This document shows positions 52,775 to 62,095 of a DNA stretch of 64,000 bases, one piece after another. The notes under the pieces are model-generated. The model did not search any database, was not told the origin of the DNA, and saw only the letters and a program-made list of their open reading frames with translations. Position numbers and translations under genes: made by a program. The DNA is from Thermoleophilaceae bacterium. GTDB lineage: Bacteria > Actinomycetota > Thermoleophilia > Solirubrobacterales > Thermoleophilaceae. The stretch spans positions 253,432 to 317,431 of the forward strand of contig JAUJNZ010000002.1 of assembly GCA_030447905.1 (NCBI GenBank), in the 5' to 3' direction. Within the stretch, counting starts at the first letter, position 1. Each line of letters starts with the position of its first letter.

Positions 52775-55395
52775 TCCGCCTCGACCCTGCGCACCGTCAC
52801 CGTGGTCGACTCGCCGTCGAGGAGCTCGGTGGCGCTGTCCTGCGCGGTGCCCTCGATCAGGTAGACGCTGCGCGGCGGCAGGGCGTCGCGTAGCGCGGCG
52901 ATCCCCCGCACGCTCGAGCCGTTGCGGCTCACCTCCACCTCGTCTCCGCTCTCGACGCCGAGCGCGCGGCCGTCCTGCGGCGAGAGCTCGACCCGCTGGT
53001 GCGGCGCCAGGAAGCGCAGGATCGGGGCGTGCTCGGTCTCGCGGCCGGCCCACAGGGAGCGCGTCGTGCCCAGGCGCAGGTCGCCGTTGGAGGGAGCGAC
53101 CGGCTCTGGCGGCTCCTCGAGCTCATCCGCCTGCGGGAGCGAGGGAGCCTCCGGGGCCGCCTCGGCGGCGTCCCGCTCCTGCCAGCGCTTGCCCTTGCCG
53201 CTGAGCTCCTCGAGCGTGAGTCCGGCGAGGAAGGGCACCGCTTCGGTGATGGCGCGCGTGACCATCGGACTCGTGAGGAAGGGGGGATCGGCCGGCGCTC
53301 CGAGGCGGGCCCCCAGCTCGGCGAGGACGCTCCAGACCGGTCGCACCTCACCCGGGTGGGCGATCGACTGGCGCACGCGCTGTAGGCGGCCGTCGGCATG
53401 GGTGACCGTTCCCTCACGCTCGGCGTAGGACTCGGCCGGGAAGACCACGTCGGCGTGCTCGGCCACGGTCTCCGACTCGAAATCGGCAAAGGCCACCACG
53501 AAGGTCGTGGCCTCGAGCGCGCGCTTCCACCCGGCGCGGTCGGGGTGAGTTCGCAGCGGGTCGGCGTTCAGGAGCACGAGCGCCGAGAGGTCCTCGCCGA
53601 GGCCGGCGGCGATCTCGGCCGCGGGCCTTCCGGCCTGGGGCGCGTCGAGGAGGCCCGGCCCCAGGCCCGGCAGGCAGCCGGCCTCGCGCAGGCCGCGGGC
53701 GTTGGTCCCGCTCGGGATCTCGATCAGACCCGAGCCCTCGGTCTCGGGGATCTCGAGCGCGCGCGCCAGCGCGAGCAGCGCCGCGACGCCCTGGCGACCG
53801 CGCGGTCCGTCCGAGAGCCGCTCGCCCCAGAGGACGACGGTCGGCCCGGCGGCGCGAAGCGCCGCAGCGGCGTTGCGGACCGCCTCCGCGCTCGTTCCCG
53901 CTCGCCGCGCGAGGTCGTCGACCCGCTCCCTGCCCGCCGACTCGCCCTGGCGCTCTGGCTCGCCATGCTGGCGCTCGTCGAGCCCGCCGGTCGGCGTCTG
54001 CGCCGGGTCGCGCGGCACGCGCCGATCCGACGGCGGCACGCTCACCGGCTCGACCTCGGCCAGGGCCGCCGCCAGGGCGCCGAGCGCCGCCTCACCGCCA
54101 TCGGGAGTCGTGCGCACGATCGCGTCGGCGGGCGGGTCGAGCGCCCCGGGCCGGCCGCCGACGAGGACGACCTTGACCGCGAAGCGGCGGATCGCCTTGC
54201 GCACGCGCAGGTCGAGGATCGGCGACTCGTCCTGGAGGTCGGTGTCGACGACCACGACCGCATCGGCGTAGTCGATGTCTGGGACCATCGCCGCGAGCTC
54301 CGGCCGCCCGAGCGCACGCGCCTGCTCGGGGTCGAGCGCGCCGCCCGGACGCGAGTCCAAGTGCGGCGAGCCGAGGCCCTCGCGCATGAGCCGCTGTAGG
54401 AGGAAGCCCTCCTCGTTGGTGGTCTCTCCGCCCACCAGCGCGGCGGTGCCCGCACCGGCGCGCTCCAGGCCGCCCGCGGCCTCGCTCAAGGCCCGCTCCC
54501 AGGAGACCTCGTGCAGCGCACCTCCCTCCCGGAGCATCGGCCGCGTTATCCGCTCCGGGGCGTGGACGGCCTGGAAGCCGAAGCGACCGCGGTCGCACAG
54601 CCAGCCGTCGTCGACCTTGGCGTTGTCGCGGGCGAAGACCCGCAGCACCTTGGCGTCGTCGCGGACCGTGAACGTCACGTTGCACTGGCTCGGGCACAGC
54701 GTGCACACCGAGCCGCCGTTCTCGACGTCCCAGGGCCGTGCGCGGAAGCGGTAGGCGTTCGAGGTCAGCGCGCCGACCGGGCACAGGTCGATGATGTTGC
54801 CGCTGAACGGGGCGACGTACGGATGTCCCTGGTGGGTTCCCACGTACGTCGAGTCGGCCCGCTCGAGGAAGACGAGCTGGTAGTCCTCGGCGACCTCCCC
54901 CGAGAAGCGCACGCAGCGATAGCACAAGATGCAGCGCTCGCGGTCGATGGCGATCAGCGGCGAGAGCTCGAGCGGCTTCTCGAAGTGGCGCTTGGGCTCG
55001 ATGAAGCGCGAGCGACCGGGGCCCCAGCCAAAGGTGATGTCCTGCAGCGGGCACTCGCCGCCCTTGTCGCACACCGGGCAGTCGAGCGGGTGGTTGATCA
55101 GCAGGAACTCGACGATCGCATTCTGGGCCTGCTTTACGCTGTCGGAGGTGGTGACCACCACCATGCCGTCCTCGACCGGCGTCTTGCAGGCGATCTCCAG
55201 CTGGGGGCTACCCTCGATCTCTACCAGGCACATGCGGCACGCGCCGACGGCCTGGCCAAGCTTCGGCTCGTAGCAGAAGACCGGAATCTCGACGTCGCCG
55301 TTCTTGGCGGCGTCGACGAGGCTCATGCCCTCGGGCGCACGGACCTCTCGGCCGTCGATCTCGAAGCTGATGAAGTTCTGCTCGGGGCGGGGCAT
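52771..55395 (-). CDS. nuoG: NADH-quinone oxidoreductase subunit G
   Basis: An 874-residue protein, the largest peripheral subunit. It has 2Fe-2S ligands in [16 protein letters not shown] (about 38-53), [14 protein letters not shown] (about 102-115) and [10 protein letters not shown] (about 148-157), and [10 protein letters not shown] (about 224-233) for further 4Fe-4S clusters, followed by a molybdopterin-oxidoreductase-like domain. Around residues 475-540 is a charged insertion rich in Arg/Gln/Glu before A-G-P-T-V-V-L-W-G. The start is ATG 55395 behind a GAGGAAAC site. Confidence 0.95.
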   Translation of the reverse strand: MPRPEQNFISFEIDGREVRAPEGMSLVDAAKNGDVEIPVFCYEPKLGQAVGACRMCLVEIEGSPQLEIACKTPVEDGMVVVTTSDSVKQAQNAIVEFLLINHPLDCPVCDKGGECPLQDITFGWGPGRSRFIEPKRHFEKPLELSPLIAIDRERCILCYRCVRFSGEVAEDYQLVFLERADSTYVGTHQGHPYVAPFSGNIIDLCPVGALTSNAYRFRARPWDVENGGSVCTLCPSQCNVTFTVRDDAKVLRVFARDNAKVDDGWLCDRGRFGFQAVHAPERITRPMLREGGALHEVSWERALSEAAGGLERAGAGTAALVGGETTNEEGFLLQRLMREGLGSPHLDSRPGGALDPEQARALGRPELAAMVPDIDYADAVVVVDTDLQDESPILDLRVRKAIRRFAVKVVLVGGRPGALDPPADAIVRTTPDGGEAALGALAAALAEVEPVSVPPSDRRVPRDPAQTPTGGLDERQHGEPERQGESAGRERVDDLARRAGTSAEAVRNAAAALRAAGPTVVLWGERLSDGPRGRQGVAALLALARALEIPETEGSGLIEIPSGTNARGLREAGCLPGLGPGLLDAPQAGRPAAEIAAGLGEDLSALVLLNADPLRTHPDRAGWKRALEATTFVVAFADFESETVAEHADVVFPAESYAEREGTVTHADGRLQRVRQSIAHPGEVRPVWSVLAELGARLGAPADPPFLTSPMVTRAITEAVPFLAGLTLEELSGKGKRWQERDAAEAAPEAPSLPQADELEEPPEPVAPSNGDLRLGTTRSLWAGRETEHAPILRFLAPHQRVELSPQDGRALGVESGDEVEVSRNGSSVRGIAALRDALPPRSVYLIEGTAQDSATELLDGESTTVTVRRVEAE

Positions 55396-55423
55396 GTTTC
55401 CTCGGGTGCGCTCGGCGGGCCGC

Positions 55424-56761
55424 CTACATCGGCCCGATCGACGGGGCGGCGGCGAGCTCGGGCGCACTCTGCTCGACGAGCGCCGCCTCGTTGCGCGCCC
55501 GGGCCTCCTCGGCGTGGCGCTCGAACTCGTCCCGGAACTTCTCGAGCATCGACCCGACCGCCATCGCCATCGAGTCGCCGAGCAGGCACAGGCAGTTGCC
55601 GATGATGTTGGTCTGGACCTGGGCGAGCAGCTCGAAGTCCATCGGCGTCGCCTCGCCCGAGTCGATCCGCTCGAGCATCTTCACCGTCCAGTTGGTGCCC
55701 TCGCGACACGGAACGCACTTGCCGCACGACTCGTGGCGGTAGAACTCGGCGAGCCGCAGGGCGAACGGCACGAGCGGCTGTGAGTCGTCGACGACGATCA
55801 CCGAGCCCGAGCCGAGCATCGAGCCCGCCGCCTCGAGCGTCTCGAAGTCGAAGCGCAGGTCGAGTCCCTCGTCACCGGTCAAGGCGGGCGACGAGGAGCC
55901 GCCGGGAAGGAAGCACTTGACCTCGCGGCCCTCGGGGGGACCCCCGGCGAGCCCGTAGATGATCTCGCGGCAGGTCACGCCCATCGGGACCTCGTAGTTG
56001 CCGGGTCGGCGCACGTTCCCCGACACCGACACGACCTTCGTACCGGTCGACTGCTCGGTGCCGAGCTTGCGGTACTCCTCGACGCCGAAATTGATGATGT
56101 AGGGCACGTTGCACAGGGTCTCGACGTTGTTGACCAGGGTGGGGCCCTGGTAGACCCCCCCCCCGACGTTGGCGGGGTAGGGCGGCTTCATCCGCGGGTG
56201 GGCGCGCTTGCCCTCGAGGGAGTCGAGCAGAGCCATCTCCTCTCCGGCGATGTAGGCGCCGGCGCCACGGTGGACTACGAACTCGAGATCCCAGCCCGTG
56301 CCGAGGATGTCCTTCCCGACGTAGCCGCGCTCGTAGGCCTCCGCGACGGCACGCTCGAGGATGTCGGCCTGATGCTCGTACTCGCCGCGGATGTAGATGA
56401 TCGCCTGGACGGCGTCGATGGCGCGCGCGGCTATGAGGCACCCCTCGATCAGCAGGTGCGGAGTCTTTTGCATCAGAACGCGGTCCTTGAACGCCCCGGG
56501 CTCCGACTCGTCGGCGTTGACGAGCATGTAGTTGTCCGTGTCGCCCTTGGGCACGAACCCCGCCTTCATGCCCATGGCGAAGGCGGCGCCCCCGCGCCCG
56601 AGCAGCTCCGCTTCTGAAATCTGCTCGAGCACCTCGTCGGGCTCGAGCTCGGTGACGGCCCGGCGCAGCGCCGAGTAGCCGCCTCGGCGCTCGTAGACGT
56701 CGATCGTGTGCAGCCCGGGCTCGTCGATGTCCTTGAGCAGGCGCAGGTTGGTCTCGGTCAC
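55424..56761 (-). CDS. nuoF: NADH-quinone oxidoreductase subunit F
   Basis: A 445-residue protein. G-R-G-G-A-A-F-A-M-G-M-K (about 54-65) binds NADH, F-V-P-K-G-D-T-D-N-Y and N-A-D-E-S-E-P-G (about 80-87) hold FMN, and E-S-C-G-K-C-V-P-C-R-E-G (about 350-361) gives three of the N3 4Fe-4S ligands, the fourth being Cys in G-N-C-L-C-L-L. GTG 56761 overlaps the nuoE stop (GTGA). Confidence 0.95.
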   Translation of the reverse strand: MTETNLRLLKDIDEPGLHTIDVYERRGGYSALRRAVTELEPDEVLEQISEAELLGRGGAAFAMGMKAGFVPKGDTDNYMLVNADESEPGAFKDRVLMQKTPHLLIEGCLIAARAIDAVQAIIYIRGEYEHQADILERAVAEAYERGYVGKDILGTGWDLEFVVHRGAGAYIAGEEMALLDSLEGKRAHPRMKPPYPANVGGGVYQGPTLVNNVETLCNVPYIINFGVEEYRKLGTEQSTGTKVVSVSGNVRRPGNYEVPMGVTCREIIYGLAGGPPEGREVKCFLPGGSSSPALTGDEGLDLRFDFETLEAAGSMLGSGSVIVVDDSQPLVPFALRLAEFYRHESCGKCVPCREGTNWTVKMLERIDSGEATPMDFELLAQVQTNIIGNCLCLLGDSMAMAVGSMLEKFRDEFERHAEEARARNEAALVEQSAPELAAAPSIGPM

Positions 56762-57480
56762 GGGGCCTCCTCCTGGGGCGGCGGGTCGCCGGCCCCCGCG
56801 GGCATGTGGTCGGGGTCGTCGAGGCCCCGGCCGGGGAGCGGAACACGGCCCTCGCGCAGGGCGAGGACCAGCTCGGGAGCGTCGCTCGGGTCGAGCGGCC
56901 CGACGTAGCGCCCGTCGACCGAGGCCATGGGCTGCATGTCGCAGGCGCCGAGGCACTCGAATGCCCGGACGTCGGTGTCTTCGAGGCCGAGCTTCTCCGC
57001 GGCCTCCACGATCGCGTCGTAGACCCGCTTGGCGTTCACCAAGTGGCAGGAGACGCTCGTGCAGACGTAGATGTAGTGGCGCCCGAGCGGCTCCTCGTTG
57101 AACATGTCGTAGAAGGAGGCGATCGAGGAGAGGTAGGCGGGAGTCACCTTCATTACGGCCGCAACCTGGAGTATGGCCAGGGGCGGGAGGTAGCCGTGGT
57201 GGCGCTGGGCGGTCTTGAGCGCCGGCATGACGGCCGAGCGCGGGTCGGGGTAGAGCGACATCCGGTACTCGATCTCGTCCTGGAGCTCGGGCGGGACGTC
57301 CACGTCGGCGAGCTGGGGGACGACCGAAGGACCCTTGTCAGGGTCGGCGGGGAGGTCCCAGCCCGCCGCCACCGAGGGCTTGGTCGATGCGACCTGGCGG
57401 TCGAGCCCGACGAGGCGGTCGGCGACGAGCGGATGCTCGGCGCGGACGGAGCCGTTCGGGTGTCCGTCGCGGTCGGCCAT
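56758..57480 (-). CDS. nuoE: NADH-quinone oxidoreductase subunit E
   Basis: A 240-residue thioredoxin-like 2Fe-2S subunit: C-T-S-V-S-C-H-L (about 140-147) and C-L-G-A-C-D-M-Q-P (about 176-184) are the N1a ligands. It is about 70 residues longer than the E. coli protein because of a charged N-terminal extension (about 1-65) and a Pro/Gly-rich C-terminus. Its start base coincides with the last base of the nuoD stop region, so translation is coupled. Confidence 0.95.
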   Translation of the reverse strand: MADRDGHPNGSVRAEHPLVADRLVGLDRQVASTKPSVAAGWDLPADPDKGPSVVPQLADVDVPPELQDEIEYRMSLYPDPRSAVMPALKTAQRHHGYLPPLAILQVAAVMKVTPAYLSSIASFYDMFNEEPLGRHYIYVCTSVSCHLVNAKRVYDAIVEAAEKLGLEDTDVRAFECLGACDMQPMASVDGRYVGPLDPSDAPELVLALREGRVPLPGRGLDDPDHMPAGAGDPPPQEEAP

Positions 57481-58742
57481 CAGCGGTCGATCCCCCCGAG
57501 GATCGGGTCGAGCATGGCGATCGAGGCGATCAGGTCGGCGATCAGGTCATCCTGCGCCATGTCGTGCAGGGACTGCAGGTTGATGAACGACGGATCGCGC
57601 ATGTGCACGCGCGCGGGCTTCGACGACCCATCGGCCACCACGAAGCAGCCGAGCTCACCGCGCGGCGACTCGATCGCCTCGTAGACCTCGCCCGGCGGCA
57701 CGCGAAAGCCCTCGGTCACGAGCTTGAAGTGGTAGATCAGCGCCTCCATGCTCGTGGCGAGCTCGTGACGGGGCGGCAGCGCGACCTTGCGGTTGTCGGT
57801 GATGAACGGTCCCTCGGGCAACCCGTCGAGGGCCTGCTCGACGATGCGCATGGACTCGCGCATCTCCGCGATCCGCACCCGGTAGCGGTCGTAGTGGTCG
57901 CCCACCGTACCCACGGGGATCCGGAAGTCGAAGTGCTCGTACGAGCAGTAGGGCATGGCCTTGCGCAGGTCCCACGAATCGCCGGTGGCGCGGAGGAGCG
58001 GACCGCTGACGCCGAGGTCCTTGAGCCGCTCGTGAGGAACGATCCCCACCTCGTGCAGCCGCTCGACGAAGATCTGGTTCTCGTCGAGCAGCGCCTCGTA
58101 CTGGCCGATGCGCGTTCGCATGTTGGCCGTGAAGTCCCGGGTCTTGCGCTCGAAGCCGGGGGGGATGTCCTCTATCACGCCACCGACCTGGAAGTAGCGC
58201 GTGTGCAGGCGCTGGCCGCCCGACATCTCGAAGAGATCGAGGATCATGTCCCGGTCGCGCAGCGACCACCACAGCATGCTGATCGCGCCGAGGTCGAGCG
58301 CCGCGGTACCGAGCCAGAACAGGTGGCTCGCGATCCGGTTGAGCTCCATGTGGATCACGCGCAGGTACTGGGCCCGCGGCGGGACCTCCTCGTCGAGCAG
58401 CCGCTCGACGGCCGCGCAGAAGGCGTAGGCGTTGAAGTAGTAGGCGAGGTAGTCCATCCGCTCGACGAACGTGATGGCCTTCCAGTACTGCTGGTCCTCG
58501 CAGCTCTTCTCGATGCCCGTGTGGACGTAGCCGATCAGCGGCACGACGTCGCGCACGACCTCCCCCTCGAGCGTGCACAGCAGGCGCAGCACGCCGTGGG
58601 TCGCGGGGTGGTGGGGCCCGATGTTGATCGTGAGGAGCTCGGCGTCGGCCTCGACCTCGGTGCCGGCGAGCGGCGCCTCGAGGCGCTCGAGGGTGACCGA
58701 CTCCTCGCGCTCGCGGTAGGGGACCGACAGAGGGCTACTCAT
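57480..58742 (-). CDS. nuoD: NADH-quinone oxidoreductase subunit D
   Basis: A 420-residue 49-kDa-type subunit: N-I-G-P-H-H-P-A-T-H-G (about 41-51), V-P-L-I-G-Y-V-H-T-G-I-E-K (about 68-80), R-L-H-T-R-Y-F-Q-V-G-G (about 180-190) and G-E-L-G-C-F-V-V-A-D-G near the C-terminus. The conserved His and Asp near the quinone headgroup site lie in the first block. It overlaps nuoC by 8 bases. Confidence 0.95.
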   Translation of the reverse strand: MSSPLSVPYREREESVTLERLEAPLAGTEVEADAELLTINIGPHHPATHGVLRLLCTLEGEVVRDVVPLIGYVHTGIEKSCEDQQYWKAITFVERMDYLAYYFNAYAFCAAVERLLDEEVPPRAQYLRVIHMELNRIASHLFWLGTAALDLGAISMLWWSLRDRDMILDLFEMSGGQRLHTRYFQVGGVIEDIPPGFERKTRDFTANMRTRIGQYEALLDENQIFVERLHEVGIVPHERLKDLGVSGPLLRATGDSWDLRKAMPYCSYEHFDFRIPVGTVGDHYDRYRVRIAEMRESMRIVEQALDGLPEGPFITDNRKVALPPRHELATSMEALIYHFKLVTEGFRVPPGEVYEAIESPRGELGCFVVADGSSKPARVHMRDPSFINLQSLHDMAQDDLIADLIASIAMLDPILGGIDR

Positions 58743-59265
58743 ACCAGCGTGGGACCCGTTGCTCGTTGAAGGTGTACAGGACGGGCTCGCCGCCGATCGG
58801 GAAATCGCGGCGCTGGGGGTGGCCCTCGTAGTCCTCGGGCATGTGCAGCCGCCGTAGGTCCTCGTGCCCGGCGAAGCGCACCCCGAAGAAGTCGAAGACC
58901 TCCTTCTCCTGGAAGTCGGCCGTCGGGAAGAGATCGGTGACCGTCGGCACCACGCCCGACTCGGCGGCCTCGACGGTCACCCGCGTGCGCACGCCGAGGC
59001 GCTCGCGGCGCTCGGTCGAGAGCAGCTGGTAGTGCACGGCCAGGCGCGGCTCGGCGGGGAAGTAGTCGCAGCCGTGCAGGCTCGACAGGAAGTCGAACGG
59101 CTCATCGGCGTCCGAGTGGAGGAAGCCGAGGACCTCGTGCACGTCCTCGGGAGGCACGTCGAGGGTGGCAGCGCCGTGCGCGTGGACGGTATCGCGGACC
59201 GACCCATCGCCGACGGCGCCGCGCACCGCGCGCGCGACGAGCTCGAGGCCCGTGGGGTCGATCAC
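58735..59265 (-). CDS. nuoC: NADH-quinone oxidoreductase subunit C
   Basis: A 176-residue 30-kDa-type subunit. [13 protein letters not shown] (about 56-68) and W-x-x-x-E-V-x-D-x-x-G-type motif [14 protein letters not shown] (about 122-135) followed by [20 protein letters not shown] are canonical. It is separate from NuoD, unlike the enterobacterial NuoCD fusion. GTG 59265 overlaps the nuoB stop (GTGA). Confidence 0.95.
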   Translation of the reverse strand: MIDPTGLELVARAVRGAVGDGSVRDTVHAHGAATLDVPPEDVHEVLGFLHSDADEPFDFLSSLHGCDYFPAEPRLAVHYQLLSTERRERLGVRTRVTVEAAESGVVPTVTDLFPTADFQEKEVFDFFGVRFAGHEDLRRLHMPEDYEGHPQRRDFPIGGEPVLYTFNEQRVPRWYE

Positions 59266-59930
59266 GCGAGACCCCCGTCGAGGCCGCGAGGGTCGTGTCC
59301 CCAGACCTCCTCGGTGCCCTGGGCGCCGTAGCGCTCGCGCCACCCGAGGTCGGGCTGGCCCTTGATCTTCTCCTGGAGGCGGTTGATGCCGTGGATGAGC
59401 GCCTCCGGCCGAGGCGGGCAGCCGGGGATGTAGACGTCGACCGGGAGGAATCGGTCGGCGCCCTGGGCGAGCGCGTAGTTGTTGAACATGCCGGCGCTCG
59501 AGGCACAGGCGCCCATCGAGATCACCCACTTGGGCTCGAGCATCTGGTCGTAGATGCGGCGGATGGGCGGCACCATCTTCATGGCCACGCGGCCCGAGAG
59601 GATGATCAGGTCAGCCTGGCGCGGAGAGGCGCGGAAGACCTCGGCGCCGAAGCGCGCGGCGTCGTTGCGAGGCGCCCCGATCATTGTGATCATCTCGATG
59701 GCGCAGCAGGCGAGGCCGAAGGTAAGCGGCCAGGGAGAGTTCGCGCGCGCCCAGTTCTGCGCCTTCTCGAGGGTGGTGAGGCCGACCCGCGACTCGACGT
59801 GCTCCGCGAGCTTCGAGTCATCGATCTCGCCGCGCAGCATCTGGCGCGCGCGGTACTGCCGCACGCGCAGGCCCTCGGTCTCGGGGAGCCTCTGCGGCTC
59901 GGTCTGGAGCGGCTGGCGCCTTATCTCCAT
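59262..59930 (-). CDS. nuoB: NADH-quinone oxidoreductase subunit B
   Basis: A 222-residue PSST-type subunit. The N2 4Fe-4S ligands are in [10 protein letters not shown] (about 72-81), [10 protein letters not shown] and [12 protein letters not shown]. The C-terminal [10 protein letters not shown] tail is typical of actinobacterial NuoB. ATG 59930 lies inside the last codons of nuoA (10-base overlap). Confidence 0.95.
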   Translation of the reverse strand: MEIRRQPLQTEPQRLPETEGLRVRQYRARQMLRGEIDDSKLAEHVESRVGLTTLEKAQNWARANSPWPLTFGLACCAIEMITMIGAPRNDAARFGAEVFRASPRQADLIILSGRVAMKMVPPIRRIYDQMLEPKWVISMGACASSAGMFNNYALAQGADRFLPVDVYIPGCPPRPEALIHGINRLQEKIKGQPDLGWRERYGAQGTEEVWGHDPRGLDGGLA

Positions 59931-60277
59931 TCGAGCGCCCCACGGCGCCACACGAACACGAAGGCCACGAGCAGGAGGGCGATGAACACGATCGTCTCGA
60001 TGAGGGCGAACGCCCCGAGGGCCTCGAGCTGGACGGCCACCGGGTAGAGGAATACGACCTCGATATCGAACAGGATAAACAGCATGGCGATCAGGTAGAA
60101 GCTGATACCGAAGCGGAAGCTGCTCGTGACCTCGGAGGGCAGGCCGCACTCGTAGGCCTCGGACTTGATGCGGGAGGGACGTCGCGGCCCGAGCCAGCCG
60201 TTGATGAGGGTGAAGACCAGCCCGACCCCCGCCCCGAGGACGAGGAAGACGAGGACGGGCAGGTAGCTCCTCAGCAT
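59921..60277 (-). CDS. nuoA: NADH-quinone oxidoreductase subunit A
   Basis: A 118-residue subunit with three membrane helices, Y-E-C-G-L-P-S-E (about 42-49, with the loop Cys) and [13 protein letters not shown] (about 69-79, F-D-I-E-V motif). It is the first gene of the operon. A candidate promoter lies immediately upstream. Confidence 0.95.
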   Translation of the reverse strand: MLRSYLPVLVFLVLGAGVGLVFTLINGWLGPRRPSRIKSEAYECGLPSEVTSSFRFGISFYLIAMLFILFDIEVVFLYPVAVQLEALGAFALIETIVFIALLLVAFVFVWRRGALEWR

Positions 60278-60285
60278 CGTCTCCC

Positions 60286-60314
60286 GGTATATCTGAATTG
60301 GTGACGATTTGCAA
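60286..60314 (-). promoter_or_regulatory. Candidate nuo operon promoter
   Basis: On the minus strand TTGCAA (60314-60309) and TATACC (60291-60286) are separated by 17 bp. The expected start of transcription is within a few bases of the nuoA ATG, so the mRNA would be leaderless or nearly so. The GGGAG near 60281-60285 would then not act as a ribosome-binding site. Confidence 0.45.
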
Positions 60315-60398
60315 CTTAGTGGTTTGCGCCACAAGGACGACCCATGATCGGGCGAGCCAGCAGCGTGTTCGGCAAGCCGGCGGGCGCTCGAGCCCCTC

Positions 60399-60839
60399 GT
60401 GAGTGACCTCCACGCCGTACTCGGGGCCGCCGTGCTCGCCGCCAACCTGCTCGCGGGGGTGTGGGGCAGCGTGGCGTGGGTGCGCCGCGAGCCCTCGGTG
60501 GTGTTCTGGTACCTGCTGCGAACCGCGCAGGTCGTGGTCGTCGTCGAGGTGCTGACCGGACTCCTGCTGCTGGCCGGCGGACGGCGGGCGCCCGGCTCGC
60601 TCCACTTCCTCTACGGCGTCGCCCCGCTCGCCGTAGCCCTGGTAAGCGAGGCAATGCGGGTCGGCGCGGCCCAGCGCGAGCTCGCCGAGGTGGACGACGT
60701 CGAGGCGCTCGAGCGGCACGAGCAGGCGCTGCTGGCGCGCCGGGTGGTCCGGCGCGAGATGGGTATCATGAGTGTGGGAGCGTTGCTGATCGTGACGTTG
60801 GCGCTGCGAGCCGTCGGGTCGGGGGGCGGACTGATCTGA
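60399..60839 (+). CDS. Hypothetical membrane protein
   Basis: A 146-residue protein with four hydrophobic segments (about 5-25, 36-60, 68-86, 122-142) and a charged loop between 3 and 4 ([12 protein letters not shown]). It starts at GTG 60399, divergent from nuoA with about 120 bases between. No family recognised; conservation beside nuo operons of related genomes would be worth checking. Confidence 0.6.
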   Translation: MSDLHAVLGAAVLAANLLAGVWGSVAWVRREPSVVFWYLLRTAQVVVVVEVLTGLLLLAGGRRAPGSLHFLYGVAPLAVALVSEAMRVGAAQRELAEVDDVEALERHEQALLARRVVRREMGIMSVGALLIVTLALRAVGSGGGLI

Positions 60840-60853
60840 GGCGGCAGAACATT

Positions 60854-60870
60854 GTCACCGGTTAGGTGAC
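60854..60870. promoter_or_regulatory. Inverted repeat upstream of the DUF433-type antitoxin gene
   Basis: GTCACC (60854-60859) and GGTGAC (60865-60870) are exact inverted repeats with a 5-bp spacer, 7 bases before the GTG start at 60877. This is a plausible autoregulatory operator. Confidence 0.4.
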
Positions 60871-60876
60871 GTTTCG

Positions 60877-61291
60877 GTGGCGACCACCCGGCAACGATCG
60901 TTCAGGCTCTCCGAGCAGACCCTCCGCCTGCTCGAGGATGGTGCTCTGCTCGCGGCGAGTCTTCCAACCGGCTTGCCCAACGCCTCCTGGACGAAGGGCT
61001 ACGCCTCGAGCGCCATCCCTGATCTACTTCCGCGGGGGCGCGGCCGGTCGCCGGCCGGCCCTCGTGGGTACCCGTCTCGACGCCTGGCAAGTCGTCGAGA
61101 CCGTGCGTGCGAACAGCGGCGATACGAGCGCCGCCGCTGATTTCCTCGCCGTCTCCGAGCGTCAAGTCTCGGCCAGCCTCGACTACTACGCCGACCTCAA
61201 GCCCGAGGTCGACGAGTGGGCGCACCGCCAGCGCGAGATCGCGGCGGTCGAGCAGGAGGCGTTCCGGCGCAGGCAAGCCGCCCTCGAGTGA
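60877..61291 (+). pseudogene. DUF433-type antitoxin, frameshifted
   Basis: GTG 60877 gives an RHH-like N-terminus (R-Q-R-S-F-R-L-S-E-Q-T-L-R-L-L-E-D). The frame breaks within 30 codons. Another frame continues with P-A-L-V-G-T-R-L-D-A-W-Q-V-V-E-T-V-R-A-N-S-G-D-T-S-A-A-A-D-F-L (helix-turn-helix of DUF433) and V-S-E-R-Q-V-S-A-S-L-D-Y-Y, ending at 61291. The stop overlaps the toxin start (GTGA). It would form an antitoxin of about 135 residues with an N-terminal DNA-binding part. Confidence 0.6.
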
Positions 61292-61620
61292 GGCTCCTGC
61301 TCGACGAGCACTTCGCACCGCTGATCGCCGAGGTGCTACGAGAGCGAGGTCACGACGCCGTCGCCGAGATGCCAAGCCTGCGGGGGGAGAGCGACGAGCG
61401 GCTCCTATCTACGCCCGCGCGCAGCACCGCGCGGGAGGTCGACGACCGCCCAGCCACTACACCGCCGACCGGCTGCGTCCGAAGAACGCCGAGCACGAGC
61501 GCAGGATCGCGGCCTACACGCGGACTGGCCTCCCGGCGATGCGCTTTCTCGAGGACCCTCGCCAACCGCGTGGTGCGCCTCAAGCGCATCCAGCCCGCTT
61601 GTGCATCCTCACGCCCGTTA
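61288..61620 (+). pseudogene. DUF5615 (PIN-like) toxin, frameshifted
   Basis: GTG 61288 begins R-L-L-L-D-E-H-F-A-P-L-I-A-E-V-L-R-E-R-G-H-D-A (about 1-23), the hallmark of DUF5615 PIN-like proteins with the first catalytic Asp. After D-E-R-L-L (near 61405) the frame moves. The next frame reads Y-A-R-A-Q-H-R-A and later H-Y-T-A-D-R-L, and then homology fades, with several indels. The region ends near 61620 without a clear stop in the ancestral frame. Confidence 0.5.
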
Positions 61621-61766
61621 GCGGCTCATGCAGCGCGAGCTCCCACGGAGCGGCCGACCGCCCGCGCCGTCCCACGAGCTCCAGTGCCGCAGTCGAGGTC
61701 GCGTGCACCTCCGAAAGGCGGTCGGAGTCATCGGCCGGCTCGGCGGTAATGGCACTGAGCTCGAGA

Positions 61767-62060
61767 TCAGCTTCGATCCTCGAGGATGCCCCGCATCTCC
61801 TCAGCGGTGAAGGCGCGCGTCGTCGTCGTTCGCACGTTTCCAACCGAGCTTACGCCGAGCGACAGCGACGTCGCCGTCTCGTCGTCGGGCGCCTCGAACA
61901 ACACCACGATGTCGTAGTCGCCCATCGTCCAGACTTGATGCAGGAGTCGTCCGCCCGCCTTCTCGATGGAGTCCCAGTAGGCCTCGGCTCGGTCGACCGT
62001 GTCCTGGTAGTCGCGGACGCCCTGATCGGTGAGCCGGAGCAGATTGACGTACGTAGGCAT
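61767..62060 (-). CDS. GYD-domain protein
   Basis: A 97-residue GYD-family protein: M-P-T-Y-V-N-L-L-R-L-T-D-Q-G at the N-terminus, G-D-Y-D-I-V-V-L-F-E-A-P-D-D-E-T-A (about 47-62) in the middle, and a C-terminal strand with R-T-T-T-T-R-A-F-T. These are small ferredoxin-like proteins, often dimeric, of unknown function. It starts at ATG 62060, 35 bases after the end of the carboxyltransferase gene on the same strand, so they may share a transcript. Confidence 0.85.
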   Translation of the reverse strand: MPTYVNLLRLTDQGVRDYQDTVDRAEAYWDSIEKAGGRLLHQVWTMGDYDIVVLFEAPDDETATSLSLGVSSVGNVRTTTTRAFTAEEMRGILEDRS

Positions 62061-62095
62061 GAGCCTCCCTTATAGTCGTCGCCGACGTTCTGTGT

